This document shows, piece by piece, positions 25,755-34,721 of a stretch of DNA of 64,000 nucleotides (positions within the stretch are counted from its first letter, which is position 1; each line of letters starts with the position of its first letter). Both the position numbers and the translations under genes were made by a program. The notes beneath the pieces are model-generated. The model had not been told where the DNA came from. It saw only the letters and a list, made by a program, of their open reading frames with translations, and did not search any database. Source of the stretch: AP-15 sp963775875. Lineage in GTDB: Bacteria > Pseudomonadota > Alphaproteobacteria > ATCC43930 > CGMCC-115725. The stretch lies in assembly GCA_963775875.1 (NCBI GenBank), contig CAVZKP010000019.1:62001-126000 (forward strand). Reading direction: 5' to 3'.

Positions 25755-27164
25755 TCAAACGCTGTAATACATCTGGAATTCGATGGGGTGGGGGGTGTGC
25801 TCGAAGGTGTAGACCTCCTCCCATTTCAATTCGATATAGGCCTCGATCTGGTCCTTGTTGAAGACCTCGCCCTTGAGCAGGAAGGCGTGGTCGTGGGCCA
25901 GTTCGCCCAAGGCCTGGCGCAACGAGCCGCACACCACCGGCACGTCCTTCAATTCCTCGGGCGGCAAATCGTAGAGGTTTTTGTCGATCGGGTCGCCCGG
26001 GTGGATCTTGTTCTGGATGCCGTCGAGCCCGGCCATCATCATCGCGGCAAAGGCCAGATAGGGGTTGGCCGCCGGGTCGGGATAGCGCACCTCGACGCGT
26101 TTGGCTTTGGGGCTCGAGACATAGGGGATGCGGCAGCTGGCCGAGCGGTTGCGCGAGGAATAGGCCAGCAGCACCGGCGCCTCGAAGCCCGGGATCAGCC
26201 GCTTGTAGCTGTTGGTGGTCGGGTTGGTGAAGGCGTTGATCGCCTTGGCGTGGCGGATGATGCCGCCGATATAGTAGAGCGCGGTTTCCGACAGATCGGC
26301 ATAGAGGTTGCCGGCGAACACCGTGTTGTCGCCCTTCCACAGGGATTGGTGGACATGCATGCCCGAGCCGTTGTCGCCCATGATCGGCTTGGGCATAAAG
26401 GTCGCGGTCTTGCCATATTGCTGGGCGACGTTGTGCACCACGTATTTGTAGATCTGCAGATTGTCGGCGGTGTCGACCAGGGTGGAAAACTGAAAGCCCA
26501 GCTCGGCCTGTGAGGGCGCCACCTCGTGATGGTGCTTTTCCACCAGAAGCCCCATATCGGCCATCACCGAGAGCATCTCGGCCCGCAGATCGGATTGGCC
26601 GTCGACCGGCGGCACCGGGAAATAGCCGCCCTTGATCGGCGGCCGGTGGCCGGAATTGCCGTCGGCGAATTCCTTGTCCGAGACGTAGGGGCCCTCGTCG
26701 CTGTCGATCTGGTACATCGCCCCGTTCATGCCGGCCTTGTAGCGCACATCGTCAAAGATGAAAAACTCGGCCTCGGGCCCGAAAAACGCCTTGTCGCCGA
26801 TCCCGGTCGAGATCAGGTGGCGCTCGGCCTTTTTCGCGGTCGAGCGCGGGTCGCGGGCATAGGGCTGCCCGGTCAACGGCTCGTGCACGTCGCAAAAGAT
26901 GATCAGCGAGGTCTGCGCCGCAAACGGGTCCAACACCGCGGTCGAACAATCCGGCACCAGCATCATGTCCGAATCGTTGATCGCCTTCCACCCGGCGATC
27001 GACGAACCGTCGAACATCACCCCCTCGTTCAGAAAATCCTCGCTGATCGTGCGCACATGATGCGCCAGATGCTGCCACTTGCCGCGCGGATCGGTGAAGC
27101 GGAAGTCGACATATTTGACTTCGTGCTCCTTGATCAGATCCATTACTTTGCCAGGGTCGGACAT
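25755..27164 (-). CDS. glnA: Glutamine synthetase, type I
   Basis: 469 residues, the normal length for GSI. It makes glutamine from glutamate, ammonia and ATP as a cytoplasmic dodecamer. Landmarks are FDGSSIAGW near residue 53, the ATP-binding KPIMGDNGSGMHVHQSL near 258, the NPTTNSYKRLIPGFEAPV flap and the adenylylation tyrosine in NLYDLPPEE near residue 397, which indicates control by GlnE adenylylation. It lies 181 bp downstream of glnB on the same strand, the usual alphaproteobacterial glnBA arrangement, so PII signalling and synthesis are linked. The ribosome-binding site before the ATG is weak (GAGCG). Confidence 0.97.
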   Translation of the reverse strand: MSDPGKVMDLIKEHEVKYVDFRFTDPRGKWQHLAHHVRTISEDFLNEGVMFDGSSIAGWKAINDSDMMLVPDCSTAVLDPFAAQTSLIIFCDVHEPLTGQPYARDPRSTAKKAERHLISTGIGDKAFFGPEAEFFIFDDVRYKAGMNGAMYQIDSDEGPYVSDKEFADGNSGHRPPIKGGYFPVPPVDGQSDLRAEMLSVMADMGLLVEKHHHEVAPSQAELGFQFSTLVDTADNLQIYKYVVHNVAQQYGKTATFMPKPIMGDNGSGMHVHQSLWKGDNTVFAGNLYADLSETALYYIGGIIRHAKAINAFTNPTTNSYKRLIPGFEAPVLLAYSSRNRSASCRIPYVSSPKAKRVEVRYPDPAANPYLAFAAMMMAGLDGIQNKIHPGDPIDKNLYDLPPEELKDVPVVCGSLRQALGELAHDHAFLLKGEVFNKDQIEAYIELKWEEVYTFEHTPHPIEFQMYYSV

Positions 27165-27345
27165 CGCTCGATTCCGTTCTCAGGTTGACGACAAACTCGA
27201 AGCACGAAAACCGGCGCCCGCCGGATACCTCCGTCAAAGCGCCAACCTGCGCCACCGAAAGGCCTGGCGCTAGACCTGTCGACCAGCGGCCGGTAGCCGC
27301 AGCTTCGTCAAACGCGTGTATGCAACCGCCGGACCAACGGCAATT

Positions 27346-27684
27346 TCAGATCGCGTCGCCGCCGCGCTCGCCGGTGCGGATGCGGATCGCCTCGTCGATG
27401 TTGGTGACAAAGATCTTGCCGTCGCCGATCCGGCCGGTATGCGCCGCCTGCTGGATCGCCTCGACCGCGCGCTCGACCAGCGCATCCTCCATCACCACTT
27501 CGATTTTCACCTTGGGCAGAAAATCGACCACGTATTCCGCACCGCGATACAGTTCGGTATGGCCTTTCTGCCGGCCGAATCCTTTGGCCTCGGTGACCGT
27601 GATGCCCTTGATCCCGACCTCGTGCAGCGCTTCCTTCACCTCGTCCAGCTTGAAGGGCTTGATGATGGCCTCGATCTTCTTCAT
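27346..27684 (-). CDS. glnB: Nitrogen regulatory protein PII
   Basis: 112 residues, standard PII length. It forms a trimer that senses 2-oxoglutarate and ATP/ADP and, through uridylylation, controls GlnE and NtrB. MKKIEAIIKPFKLDEVKEAL opens the protein. The T-loop contains the uridylylation tyrosine Y51 in GAEYVVDFLPK. The B-loop (HTGRIGDGKIFV) and the C-terminal IRTGERGGDAI complete the family profile. It precedes glnA and carries a candidate sigma-54 promoter 49 bp upstream, consistent with NtrC-dependent expression in nitrogen limitation. Confidence 0.97.
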   Translation of the reverse strand: MKKIEAIIKPFKLDEVKEALHEVGIKGITVTEAKGFGRQKGHTELYRGAEYVVDFLPKVKIEVVMEDALVERAVEAIQQAAHTGRIGDGKIFVTNIDEAIRIRTGERGGDAI

Positions 27685-27732
27685 CGGCGTTCAATCTTTC
27701 CCAGGCGCGTGCCTGTCAGCCGCTGACGACTC

Positions 27733-27748
27733 AGCATAACCCATGCCA
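27733..27748 (-). promoter_or_regulatory. Candidate sigma-54 promoter of glnB-glnA
   Basis: On the minus strand TGGCATGGGTTATGCT has GG and GC exactly 10 bases apart and matches TGGCA of the -24 box and TGC of the -12 box. It is 49 bp before the glnB ATG. Sigma-54/NtrC control of glnBA is well known in Alphaproteobacteria. Confidence 0.5.
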
Positions 27749-27799
27749 ACCGGCTTCGGCGACGAGAGAGATTGCCCGCACCTCCCGCCCGGTTGGAAA

Positions 27800-27816
27800 T
27801 GCCGGCGAACCAAGCA
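27800..27816 (-). promoter_or_regulatory. Possible NtrC-binding site upstream of glnB
   Basis: TGCTTGGTTCGCCGGCA on the minus strand has the TGC-N11-GCA frame of NtrC sites but imperfect inner bases. It lies about 50 bp upstream of the candidate -24/-12 promoter, the right side and distance for an enhancer. Confidence 0.3.
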
Positions 27817-27836
27817 CTAATCTGCCTAAGATTTAG

Positions 27837-29045
27837 TCACCGACCGGACCGGGCGCCAACCGAGACCGGGGTCGCGAGATTGCCCAGGAGCTTGCCGATG
27901 CGCGCCACCGCCTCACCGATCGCCTCGCGGCTGTTGGCATAGGAAAACCGCAGATAGCCCTCGCCGAACGCGCCAAAGCTGGTGCCGGCGATGGTCGCCA
28001 CCCCGGCCTCTTCGAGCAGCCGGCCCTGCAGGGCGCGCGCATCGAGCCCGGTCGCGGTCACGTTCGGAAAGGTATAAAAGGCCCCGCCCGGCCGGGCGCA
28101 GCGAAAGCCGGGCAGCCCGTTCAACGCCTCGACGATAAACTCGCGCCGCTCGGCAAAGGCGGCGACCATCCGCGCGACCGGTTCGCGCGGGCCGGTCAAC
28201 GCTGCGAGGCCAGCGAACTGGGCGGCGGCGTTGACGCAGGAATGGCAGTTGATCGCCAGCCGCTCGGCCGCGGCGAACAAAGCCTCCGGCCACACCCCAT
28301 AGCCCATCCGCCACCCGGTCATCGCATAGGTCTTGCTCCAGCCGTCGAGCAGGATCAGGCGGTCGCGCAATGACGGATAGCTCAGCAGGCTGACATGTTC
28401 GGCGCCGTCATAAAGGATCTCGCCATAGATCTCGTCGCTCATCACCGCGACTTGCGGATGGTGTTCGAGCCCGGCGACCAGACGGTCGAGTTCGGCCCGC
28501 GGCACCACACCGCCGGTCGGATTGGCCGGGCTGTTGATGATCAGCAGCCGGGTGCGCGGGGTGATCTTGTCCAACACCTCGGCGGCGCTGAACGAAAACC
28601 CGGCGCTTTCGTAAAGCGGGATCGGCACCGGGGTCGCGCCGGAAAAGCGGATCACGCTTTCGTAGATCGGGAAGCCGGGGTTCGGATAGAGGATCTCGGC
28701 GCCAGGCTCGCCGAACATCAGGATCGCGAAAAACATCGTGACCTTGCCGCCGGGCACGACCAGCACCCGGTCGGGCGAGACCTCGACCCGGTGACGGCGA
28801 TAGAGGTCGGCGGCGACCGCCTCGCGCAGCCTTGGGATGCCGTTGGCCGGGGTATAGCCGTGATGGCCGTCGGCCAGCGCTTTGCGGCCGGCTTCGACGA
28901 TGTGCGCCGGGGTTGGGAAATCGGGCTGGCCGATCCCGAGATTGATGATCGAGCGGCCCTGCGCGGCAAGCGCGTTGGCGCGGGCCAGCACCTCGAACGC
29001 GGTCTCGGTGCCGAGGACGCCGATGCGCCCGGCCATTTGCAACAT
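27837..29045 (-). CDS. Pyridoxal-phosphate aminotransferase, class I/II fold
   Basis: 402 residues. It transfers an amino group from an amino acid to a 2-oxo acid. Landmarks are INLGIGQPDFPTPAH, HGYTPANGIPRLREAVA, NSPANPTGGV, SDEIYGEILYDG and the PLP-binding lysine in DGWSKTYAMTGWRMGY near residue 240. The arginine that grips the substrate carboxylate is in YLRFSYANS. An AGGAGG ribosome-binding site sits 7 bases before the ATG at 29045, which settles the start inside a much longer open frame. It is the last gene of the branched-chain-type ABC importer operon, 71 bp after livM, so it may process the imported amino acid. Confidence 0.9.
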   Translation of the reverse strand: MLQMAGRIGVLGTETAFEVLARANALAAQGRSIINLGIGQPDFPTPAHIVEAGRKALADGHHGYTPANGIPRLREAVAADLYRRHRVEVSPDRVLVVPGGKVTMFFAILMFGEPGAEILYPNPGFPIYESVIRFSGATPVPIPLYESAGFSFSAAEVLDKITPRTRLLIINSPANPTGGVVPRAELDRLVAGLEHHPQVAVMSDEIYGEILYDGAEHVSLLSYPSLRDRLILLDGWSKTYAMTGWRMGYGVWPEALFAAAERLAINCHSCVNAAAQFAGLAALTGPREPVARMVAAFAERREFIVEALNGLPGFRCARPGGAFYTFPNVTATGLDARALQGRLLEEAGVATIAGTSFGAFGEGYLRFSYANSREAIGEAVARIGKLLGNLATPVSVGARSGR

Positions 29046-29116
29046 TCGCGTTTCCTCCTGGCGATGTTGCCGCAGATTAGCGCAAATCGGGGCAAAAAGC
29101 GATCGGGAACCGGCGG

Positions 29117-30112
29117 TCAGCCCCGCGTTGCCGGCGCATCGACTGCGCCGCGGGAACGGCGCCAGCCGCGGGCGAAGACCTCTTCGGCCAGGCCGACGAT
29201 GCCGCGCGGCATAAAGATGATGAACAGGATCAAGAGAATGCCATAGATCGTGTTGGCGGCGCCGATGAAGTGAATGCCGAAGACAATGCGCAACGCCTCG
29301 TTCAGCACGATCGTAAACAAGGCGCCGACGGTCGGTCCCAGCAGCACGTGCATGCCGCCGGCAATCGCGGCAAAAACGATCTGCAGCGACACCGCGACAC
29401 CGGAGACCGTCTCCGGGTTCACATATTGGATGTATTGGGTCAACAGGCTGCCGCCCAGCGCGGTCAACGCGGCGCTCACCACCGTGACCCGCAACTTTTC
29501 GCGCATCACATTGATCCCGCTCGACGCCGCGGCGACCTCGTCCTCGGAGATCGCCTCCAGCGCCACGCGAGAAATCCCGCCGTCGATCCAGCGCCACACC
29601 GCCAGTCCGGCGAGCCAGACCACCAGCGCGATCGCGTAAAAATAGCCCTTACGGGCGAATTGCAGCGCGACCCAGGAATGACCGACCGTATTCAGGGTCA
29701 TGCCGAGCGAGCCGCCGGTCACGTCGCGCGCCGCGATCAGGCTCAACAGCACGACCTGGCTCAAGGCCAGGGTCACCAGCGCGAAATAATGGCCGACGAC
29801 GCGCAGCCGAAAACACGGGTAGCCGATCAGCAAGGCGAGCAGCACCGCCGCCGCCATGCCGGCGGGGATCCCGAACCACGGCGAGATGCGGTAGAAATTC
29901 CACAGCAATGCCGGGATATAGGCGCCGACCCCGAGAAAGGCGCCGTGGCCGAACGAGGTCAGGCCGAACCGCCCCATCATCGACCAGGCGGTATAGATAA
30001 ACCCCCAGATCAGGATCTGGATCGCGATGTGCAGCATGTATTCCGAGGCCGCGAACGGGAACAGCGCGAGCAGGACCAGCACCGCCGCCGCGGCCAGCCG
30101 GGCCATATTCAT
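29117..30112 (-). CDS. livM: LivM-type branched-chain amino acid ABC transporter permease
   Basis: 331-residue inner-membrane permease with about ten helices. Family features include GRFGLTSFGHGAFLGVGAY near residue 50, FRLRVVGHYFALVTLALSQV, and the cytoplasmic coupling loop with ALEAISEDEVAAASSGINV. The segment GGSLLTQYIQYVNPETVSG and the terminal IFMPRGIVGL are also typical. It pairs with the LivH-type permease to form the channel. Its ATG overlaps the stop of that gene by 4 bp, showing translational coupling. The substrate class is hydrophobic amino acids or related acids and amides; it cannot be refined from sequence. Confidence 0.9.
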   Translation of the reverse strand: MNMARLAAAAVLVLLALFPFAASEYMLHIAIQILIWGFIYTAWSMMGRFGLTSFGHGAFLGVGAYIPALLWNFYRISPWFGIPAGMAAAVLLALLIGYPCFRLRVVGHYFALVTLALSQVVLLSLIAARDVTGGSLGMTLNTVGHSWVALQFARKGYFYAIALVVWLAGLAVWRWIDGGISRVALEAISEDEVAAASSGINVMREKLRVTVVSAALTALGGSLLTQYIQYVNPETVSGVAVSLQIVFAAIAGGMHVLLGPTVGALFTIVLNEALRIVFGIHFIGAANTIYGILLILFIIFMPRGIVGLAEEVFARGWRRSRGAVDAPATRG

Positions 30113-30963
30113 CGTCCGAGGATTCCCTGCGGCCGGACAAAGATCATGACGATGAACAACAGAAAAGCCAGCACGTAGGAGAACTCGATCGAGAAGTAAT
30201 AGCCGCCGATCGAGATGATCTGGCTCATGATAAAGGCGGCGATAAACCCGCCGATCATGTTGCCGAGCCCGCCGAGCACGCAGATCATGAAGGTGATCGG
30301 GCCAAAGGAATTGCCGATGAACGGGTGCACGTCATATTGCAGCACCAGGAGGCAGGAGGCGAACCCGGCGAGCCCGCCGCCGATCGCCGAGGTGGTAAAA
30401 TAGATCCGCCGCTGGCTCACTCCCATCAGCCCCATGATCTCGCGGTCCTGGGCGATCGCCCGGATCGCGGTGCCGAGAAAACTGCGGGTCAGGAACAGAT
30501 AGAGCGCGCCGGCGCCGAGCAATGCCGCAGCGAAAGCCAGGAGCCGGGCAAAGCTGATCGACAGATCGCCCCATTCGATCAAGGGCAGGCGCAGGCCGAG
30601 ATTGCGGAAATCGGTGCCGAACAGCAGGGTCGCGAGGCTTTGCAGAAAGAACAACAGACCGCCGGTCGCCAACAGCTGGTTGATCGGCGGCGAGCCGAGA
30701 ACCGGCTCGATGATCAATAGATGGACCAGGAGGCCGAGACCGGCGACGCCCAGGATCGCGAGCGCGCAGGCGAGCAGAAACGGCCAGTGGAAAAACACAT
30801 AGAGCCACCAGATCGCATACATGCCGCACATGACCAGCTCGACATAGGCGATCCACACGACATCGATGACGCCAAAGATCAGGTTGAGCCCGAGCGCCAG
30901 CAACGCCAGTACGCCGCCGAGCAGGATGCCGTCGAGGATGGCTTCAAGGAGAAAGATGTCCAT
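30109..30963 (-). CDS. livH: LivH-type branched-chain amino acid ABC transporter permease
   Basis: 284-residue permease with about eight helices. It opens with the typical LLEAILDGILLGGVLALLALGLNLIFGV. The cytoplasmic loop TAIRAIAQDREIMGLMGVS is the site that meets the ATPases. FMICVLGGLGNMIGGFIAAF and the closing FVRPQGILG are family hallmarks. It is the first of the two permeases in the operon and overlaps the next by 4 bp. A short repeat at 30991-31034 separates it from the LivF-type ATPase upstream. Confidence 0.9.
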   Translation of the reverse strand: MDIFLLEAILDGILLGGVLALLALGLNLIFGVIDVVWIAYVELVMCGMYAIWWLYVFFHWPFLLACALAILGVAGLGLLVHLLIIEPVLGSPPINQLLATGGLLFFLQSLATLLFGTDFRNLGLRLPLIEWGDLSISFARLLAFAAALLGAGALYLFLTRSFLGTAIRAIAQDREIMGLMGVSQRRIYFTTSAIGGGLAGFASCLLVLQYDVHPFIGNSFGPITFMICVLGGLGNMIGGFIAAFIMSQIISIGGYYFSIEFSYVLAFLLFIVMIFVRPQGILGR

Positions 30964-30990
30964 GCCTGGGTCCTGTTAGAGCCTCGTCAG

Positions 30991-31034
30991 CCTCCCACCC
31001 CAACCCTTTCCCCGCCGGTGGGGAAGGGAAGGAG
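30991..31034. repeat. CCTCCCACCCC...GGGGAAGGG hairpin repeat inside the liv operon
   Basis: CCTCCCACCCCAACCCTTTC, then CCCGCCGGTGGGGAAGGGAA, then GGAG. The CCCTTTCCCC and GGGGAAGGG arms can pair. The same sequence type occurs at 45711-45763 before anmK. It lies between livH and livF and may tune expression or mRNA stability within the operon. Confidence 0.5.
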
Positions 31035-31087
31035 CGGTGCGGCATCGCGGCGAAAGATCGGCGAAAGGCGGCACTGCATCGGCCTTG

Positions 31088-31828
31088 CTACAGGCCCATA
31101 TAGGCGCGGCGGATGGCGTCGTTGCGGCGCAGTTCGGCGGCGCTGCCGGAGAGGCGGATATGGCCGGCTTCGAGCAGATAGGCGCGGTCGACAAGATCGA
31201 GCACCTGCTGCACGTTCTGCTCGACAATCAGCACCGTAAAGCCCTCCGCGCGGATGCGGCGGACGAGGCCGAAGACCTGCTCGACCGCCAACGGCGCCAA
31301 CCCGGCCGAGGGTTCGTCCATCAGCAACAGCCTGGGCTTCGACATCAGCGCGCGGCCGATCGCGCACATCTGCTGTTCGCCGCCCGACATCGTTCCGGCG
31401 AGCTGCCGACGGCGTTCGGCCAGGCGCGGAAACAGCTCGTAGACCCAGGCCAGCCGCTCGGCGAAATGCGGGCGCGCCGAGGCGACAAAGGCGCCCATGC
31501 GCAAATTCTCCTCGACCGTCAGCCGGGCGAACAGGCGGCGGTTCTCCGGCACATGGGCGATGCCGGCGGCGACCACCCGGTGGGCCGGGATGCGGGTCAG
31601 CCCGCGGCCGTCGAGCGCGATCTCGCCGGCATCGCTCGGGAGCATCCCGGAGATTACCCGCATCAAGGTCGTCTTGCCGGCCCCGTTTGGCCCGATGACC
31701 GCGACCGCCTCGCCGGCGGCGACCTGGAGCGACACCCCGAACAATGCCTGGAACGAGCCGTAGCCGGCGCACACGCCGCTCAGCGCCAGCAGCGCCGGCG
31801 GCTCAGCCGCGGCTATGGCCGCGGCCAA
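31088..31828 (-). CDS. livF: LivF-type branched-chain amino acid ABC transporter ATPase
   Basis: 246 residues from a TTG start. Walker A is GPNGAGKTT, then the Q-loop region HVPENRRLFARLTVEENL, signature MSGGEQQMCAIGRAL, Walker B LLLMDEPSAGLAPL and the H-loop region VLIVEQNV, all typical of LivF. No ATG or GTG exists near the expected start. TTG at 31828 follows GAGG with six bases spacing and overlaps the end of the LivG gene by 26 bp; a longer frame would extend into LivG. It works as a heterodimer with the LivG-type ATPase. Confidence 0.88.
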   Translation of the reverse strand: MAAAIAAAEPPALLALSGVCAGYGSFQALFGVSLQVAAGEAVAVIGPNGAGKTTLMRVISGMLPSDAGEIALDGRGLTRIPAHRVVAAGIAHVPENRRLFARLTVEENLRMGAFVASARPHFAERLAWVYELFPRLAERRRQLAGTMSGGEQQMCAIGRALMSKPRLLLMDEPSAGLAPLAVEQVFGLVRRIRAEGFTVLIVEQNVQQVLDLVDRAYLLEAGHIRLSGSAAELRRNDAIRRAYMGL

Positions 31829-32534
31829 GGTAAACCTCGGTGACGCGCTCGTCGCGCGCCGCAGCCTCGGGCCGGCCGTCGAAGATCTTCTCGCCATGGT
31901 CGAGGACGACAACCCGGTCGACGACGCGCATCAGCACACCCATGATGTGCTCGACCCAGACAATGGTGATGCCCAGGCTGCGCCGGATCTCTTCGAGCAG
32001 CGCGGCGGCGCGGTCCATCTCGCCGGCATCGAGGCCACCCAGGCTCTCATCGGCCAGCAGCAGCCGCGGCTGGGTGGCCAGGGCGCGCGCGAGTTCGAGC
32101 TTTTTGAGCGAAGCGGCGCCGAGCCCGTTGGTGGTCGACCCGGCCTCTGCCGGCAGGCCGACCAGATCGAGCGCTCTGACCGCGCGGCTTTCGGCCTCGC
32201 CGCGGGCGATATGGCCGCCCTGGGCGAAATAGGCCGACAAGGCGACATTGTCGCGCAGGCTGAGCTTCCTGAACGGGCGCGGGATCTGAAAGGTGCGGGC
32301 CAGCCCCATCCGGCACACCCGATGCGCCGGCAGTCCGGCGATCTCGCGGCCGTCGAAGCGGATCGAGCCCGCGCTCGGCGGCAGAGTGCCGGCGACGAGG
32401 TTGAAGGTCGTCGTCTTGCCCGAGCCGTTGGGGCCGATCAGGCCGAGGATCTCGCCTTTGCCGACTGCGAAATCGACCCCGTTGACCGCGAGAAAACCGC
32501 CGAACCGCTTGGTCAGCCCCGCGACTTCAAGCAC
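31803..32534 (-). CDS. livG: LivG-type branched-chain amino acid ABC transporter ATPase
   Basis: 243 residues from a GTG start. Walker A GPNGSGKTT, the LivG-typical ARTFQIPRPFRKLSLRDNV, a signature region degenerate at the first positions (LGAASLKKLELARAL), Walker B LLLADESLGGLD and the H-loop in VWVEHIM. The signature begins AAS rather than LSG, and Walker B has ES where EP is usual, both seen in some LivG branches. The GTG lies one base after the stop of the substrate-binding gene, so the two are tightly coupled. The open frame upstream is a shadow of that gene. Confidence 0.88.
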   Translation of the reverse strand: MLEVAGLTKRFGGFLAVNGVDFAVGKGEILGLIGPNGSGKTTTFNLVAGTLPPSAGSIRFDGREIAGLPAHRVCRMGLARTFQIPRPFRKLSLRDNVALSAYFAQGGHIARGEAESRAVRALDLVGLPAEAGSTTNGLGAASLKKLELARALATQPRLLLADESLGGLDAGEMDRAAALLEEIRRSLGITIVWVEHIMGVLMRVVDRVVVLDHGEKIFDGRPEAAARDERVTEVYLGRGHSRG

Positions 32535-32535
32535 C

Positions 32536-33846
32536 TCAGCCCATGGCGTAGGGGGATGAGGCAGGCAACGGCAAGACCGGCTGGGCGGTGCTGATCTGGC
32601 TCGGCCACACGACGGTAATGTCCTTGCCGCGGTTTTGCATGACCACCGGCAGGGCGCGGATGTTCTGGCCCGCCATCGCGTCCTCGGGCGGGGCGAATTT
32701 GACCCCGTAGCCCTGCAAGGTGCCGCCGAGCGGGACATCGACGTCGAGCGCCGCCTGGCGCACCGCATCGGGGGTGGCGCCGCCATATTTGGTGATCGCC
32801 ACCGGCAATACCTTGTCCAAGAGGATCCAGGTGTTGTTGAACCCCATCGAGACATGGGTCGGCACTTCATTGGCCTTGGTCTTGGCCCGGTAGCCCGCCA
32901 CCATCAGCTTGGTCAGGTCGCCGACCCCGGGCGCCAGCTTTTCCGCATCGAGGAGTTGCGCCGGCGCCGGATCGATGTTGCAGAAATCGTCGACGTCGTT
33001 GCCAAAGGTGGCGCGCAATTTGTCGAGCTGGCTGTAGCCGGCGCCGTTGCCGATCAAGGTCTTGAAGCGCAGCCCGGCCTCGCGCGCCTGGCGCAGGAAC
33101 AGGGTGATGTCCGGATTGTAGCCGGCATGGATGATCACATCCGGCGCGGCGCGTCTGAGCTTGGTCACCAGCGAGGAGAGGTCGGGCGCGCTCGCCGCAT
33201 AGGATTCCTTCAGCACGATCGCGCCGACGCCCTTCTCCTTGGAGAATTTCACATCGGCCTGCTGGACCGCGGTGCCGTAGGGCCCGTCCTCGTCGATCAG
33301 CGCGATCTTCAGATCCTTGGGGTCGCTGCCGAGTTTCGATTTGGCGTTCTCGCCGAGAAACGAGATCGCGGCCTGGCCATAGGCGTCCGACTGGGTGGTC
33401 GGGCGGAAGACATAGCGGTAATGGCGATCCTTCAGCACGGAGGACGCAATCGCGCTGTTGATCCACAGGATCTTTTTCCACTCATTGGCCTTGGCGGCGA
33501 GCGGCACGGCGACAGCGCTGGCATAGATGCCGAGGATGATGTCGACCTTCTCCTCATTGGCCAGACGTTCGGCCTCGTTGATCGCGACATCGACCTTGCT
33601 CTGCGAGTCGGCATTGACCGGCTCGATCTTGTATTTGCCGAGAACCCCGCCCTTGCCGTTGACGTAATCGATCGCAAGTTGCGCGCCAATCGACAATGGC
33701 ACCGACCCGGCGCCGGCGAAGGGGCCGGAAAGATCGTGCAGCAGCCCGATGCGGATCGGCGTTTCCTGGGCGAGAAGCCGGCCCAGCGGCATCGCCGAGG
33801 CAGCGAACCCGGCCGCGGCCGCCTGTAGCAATCTGCGTCGACGCAT
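32536..33846 (-). CDS. Branched-chain amino acid-type ABC transporter substrate-binding protein
   Basis: 436 residues, periplasmic type I binding protein of the LivK superfamily. The N-terminus is a twin-arginine-like signal (MRRRRLLQAAAAGFAASAMP, cleaved near RLLAQ). The mature start IRIGLLHDLSGPFAGAG is typical, followed by AIDYVNGKGGVLG and a run of alternating strands and helices (VDIILGIYAS, IALIDEDGPYGTA). It is the first gene of a six-gene operon with LivG, LivF, LivH, LivM and an aminotransferase. It is transcribed divergently from a methyltransferase gene with a 199-bp gap in which I see no clear operator. Confidence 0.9.
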   Translation of the reverse strand: MRRRRLLQAAAAGFAASAMPLGRLLAQETPIRIGLLHDLSGPFAGAGSVPLSIGAQLAIDYVNGKGGVLGKYKIEPVNADSQSKVDVAINEAERLANEEKVDIILGIYASAVAVPLAAKANEWKKILWINSAIASSVLKDRHYRYVFRPTTQSDAYGQAAISFLGENAKSKLGSDPKDLKIALIDEDGPYGTAVQQADVKFSKEKGVGAIVLKESYAASAPDLSSLVTKLRRAAPDVIIHAGYNPDITLFLRQAREAGLRFKTLIGNGAGYSQLDKLRATFGNDVDDFCNIDPAPAQLLDAEKLAPGVGDLTKLMVAGYRAKTKANEVPTHVSMGFNNTWILLDKVLPVAITKYGGATPDAVRQAALDVDVPLGGTLQGYGVKFAPPEDAMAGQNIRALPVVMQNRGKDITVVWPSQISTAQPVLPLPASSPYAMG

Positions 33847-34045
33847 TTATTTCCTCCCTGCCGCTCTCAACCCGCGGTGCTGGGCTGTTTTCGACGTAAG
33901 CCGCACGAGTGTCAACGGGCCGGATGCGGCGTAACGGCCAAATTCGTCGCTCGCCGCCGCCCGTCCTCCTGTCGTGCGGCTGGCTCGGCGCCCGCCGGCG
34001 TGTCATGCTCGACGCCCTGGGTAAAACCCATCGGGGGCAGACCAG

Positions 34046-34684
34046 ATGGACGATGATACGTTCGGGCTGCCGCCCGGCGCCTTCGCCAAACTCGATGGCG
34101 AGGAAGACGAAATCTTCTATGAACCGGCGCGGCTGGTCTGTCATATCGACGATGGCGCGATCGCCGCGCTGACCGGGTTCTACCGCACCGTGCTGCCCGC
34201 TGGCGGCGTCCTGCTCGACCTGATGTCGAGCTGGGTCAGCCACCTGCCATCCGAGATCGACTATGCCGAAGTGATCGGCCACGGTATGAACGCCGAGGAA
34301 CTCGCCGCCAACCCGCGCTTCAGCCGGTGGTTCGTGCAGAATTTCAATCGCGACCCGCTTCTGCCGCTCGCCGACAGCAGCATCGACGCGGCGATGATCT
34401 GCGTGTCGATCCAGTATCTGCAGCAGCCGGTCGCGGTTCTGCGCGAGGCGGCCCGCGTGCTGCGCCCCGGCGCCCCTGTGGTCATCGGCTTTTCCAATCG
34501 CTGCTTCTGGACCAAGGCGGTGGCGATCTGGCGGGCGCTCGACGATGCCGGTCACGCCAAGCTGGTCGAGCATTATCTGCGCGCCGCCGGCTTCGCCGAG
34601 ATCGAGACCCGCCATCTGACGGAATGGGTCGAGGATGCGAGCGACCCGATGACCGCGGTGGTCGGCCGCGCTCCGTCGAGCTAA
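34046..34684 (+). CDS. SAM-dependent methyltransferase-like protein
   Basis: 212 residues with a class I methyltransferase fold. The SAM-binding region is atypical: LLDLMSSWVSHLPS replaces the usual glycine-rich E/D-x-G-x-G-x-G, which is known for a branch of these proteins. The second half is clearer, with DAAMICVSIQYLQQPVAVLREAARVLRPGAPVVIGFSNRCF and a C-terminal ETRHLTEWVED segment. The substrate is unknown. GGGGGCAGACCAG precedes the ATG. The LLM-type oxidoreductase starts 37 bp downstream, so the two are probably co-transcribed. Confidence 0.75.
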   Translation: MDDDTFGLPPGAFAKLDGEEDEIFYEPARLVCHIDDGAIAALTGFYRTVLPAGGVLLDLMSSWVSHLPSEIDYAEVIGHGMNAEELAANPRFSRWFVQNFNRDPLLPLADSSIDAAMICVSIQYLQQPVAVLREAARVLRPGAPVVIGFSNRCFWTKAVAIWRALDDAGHAKLVEHYLRAAGFAEIETRHLTEWVEDASDPMTAVVGRAPSS

Positions 34685-34721
34685 TTTCGGCGCACGCAAC
34701 AGAGAACCGGGGAGACGGGCG

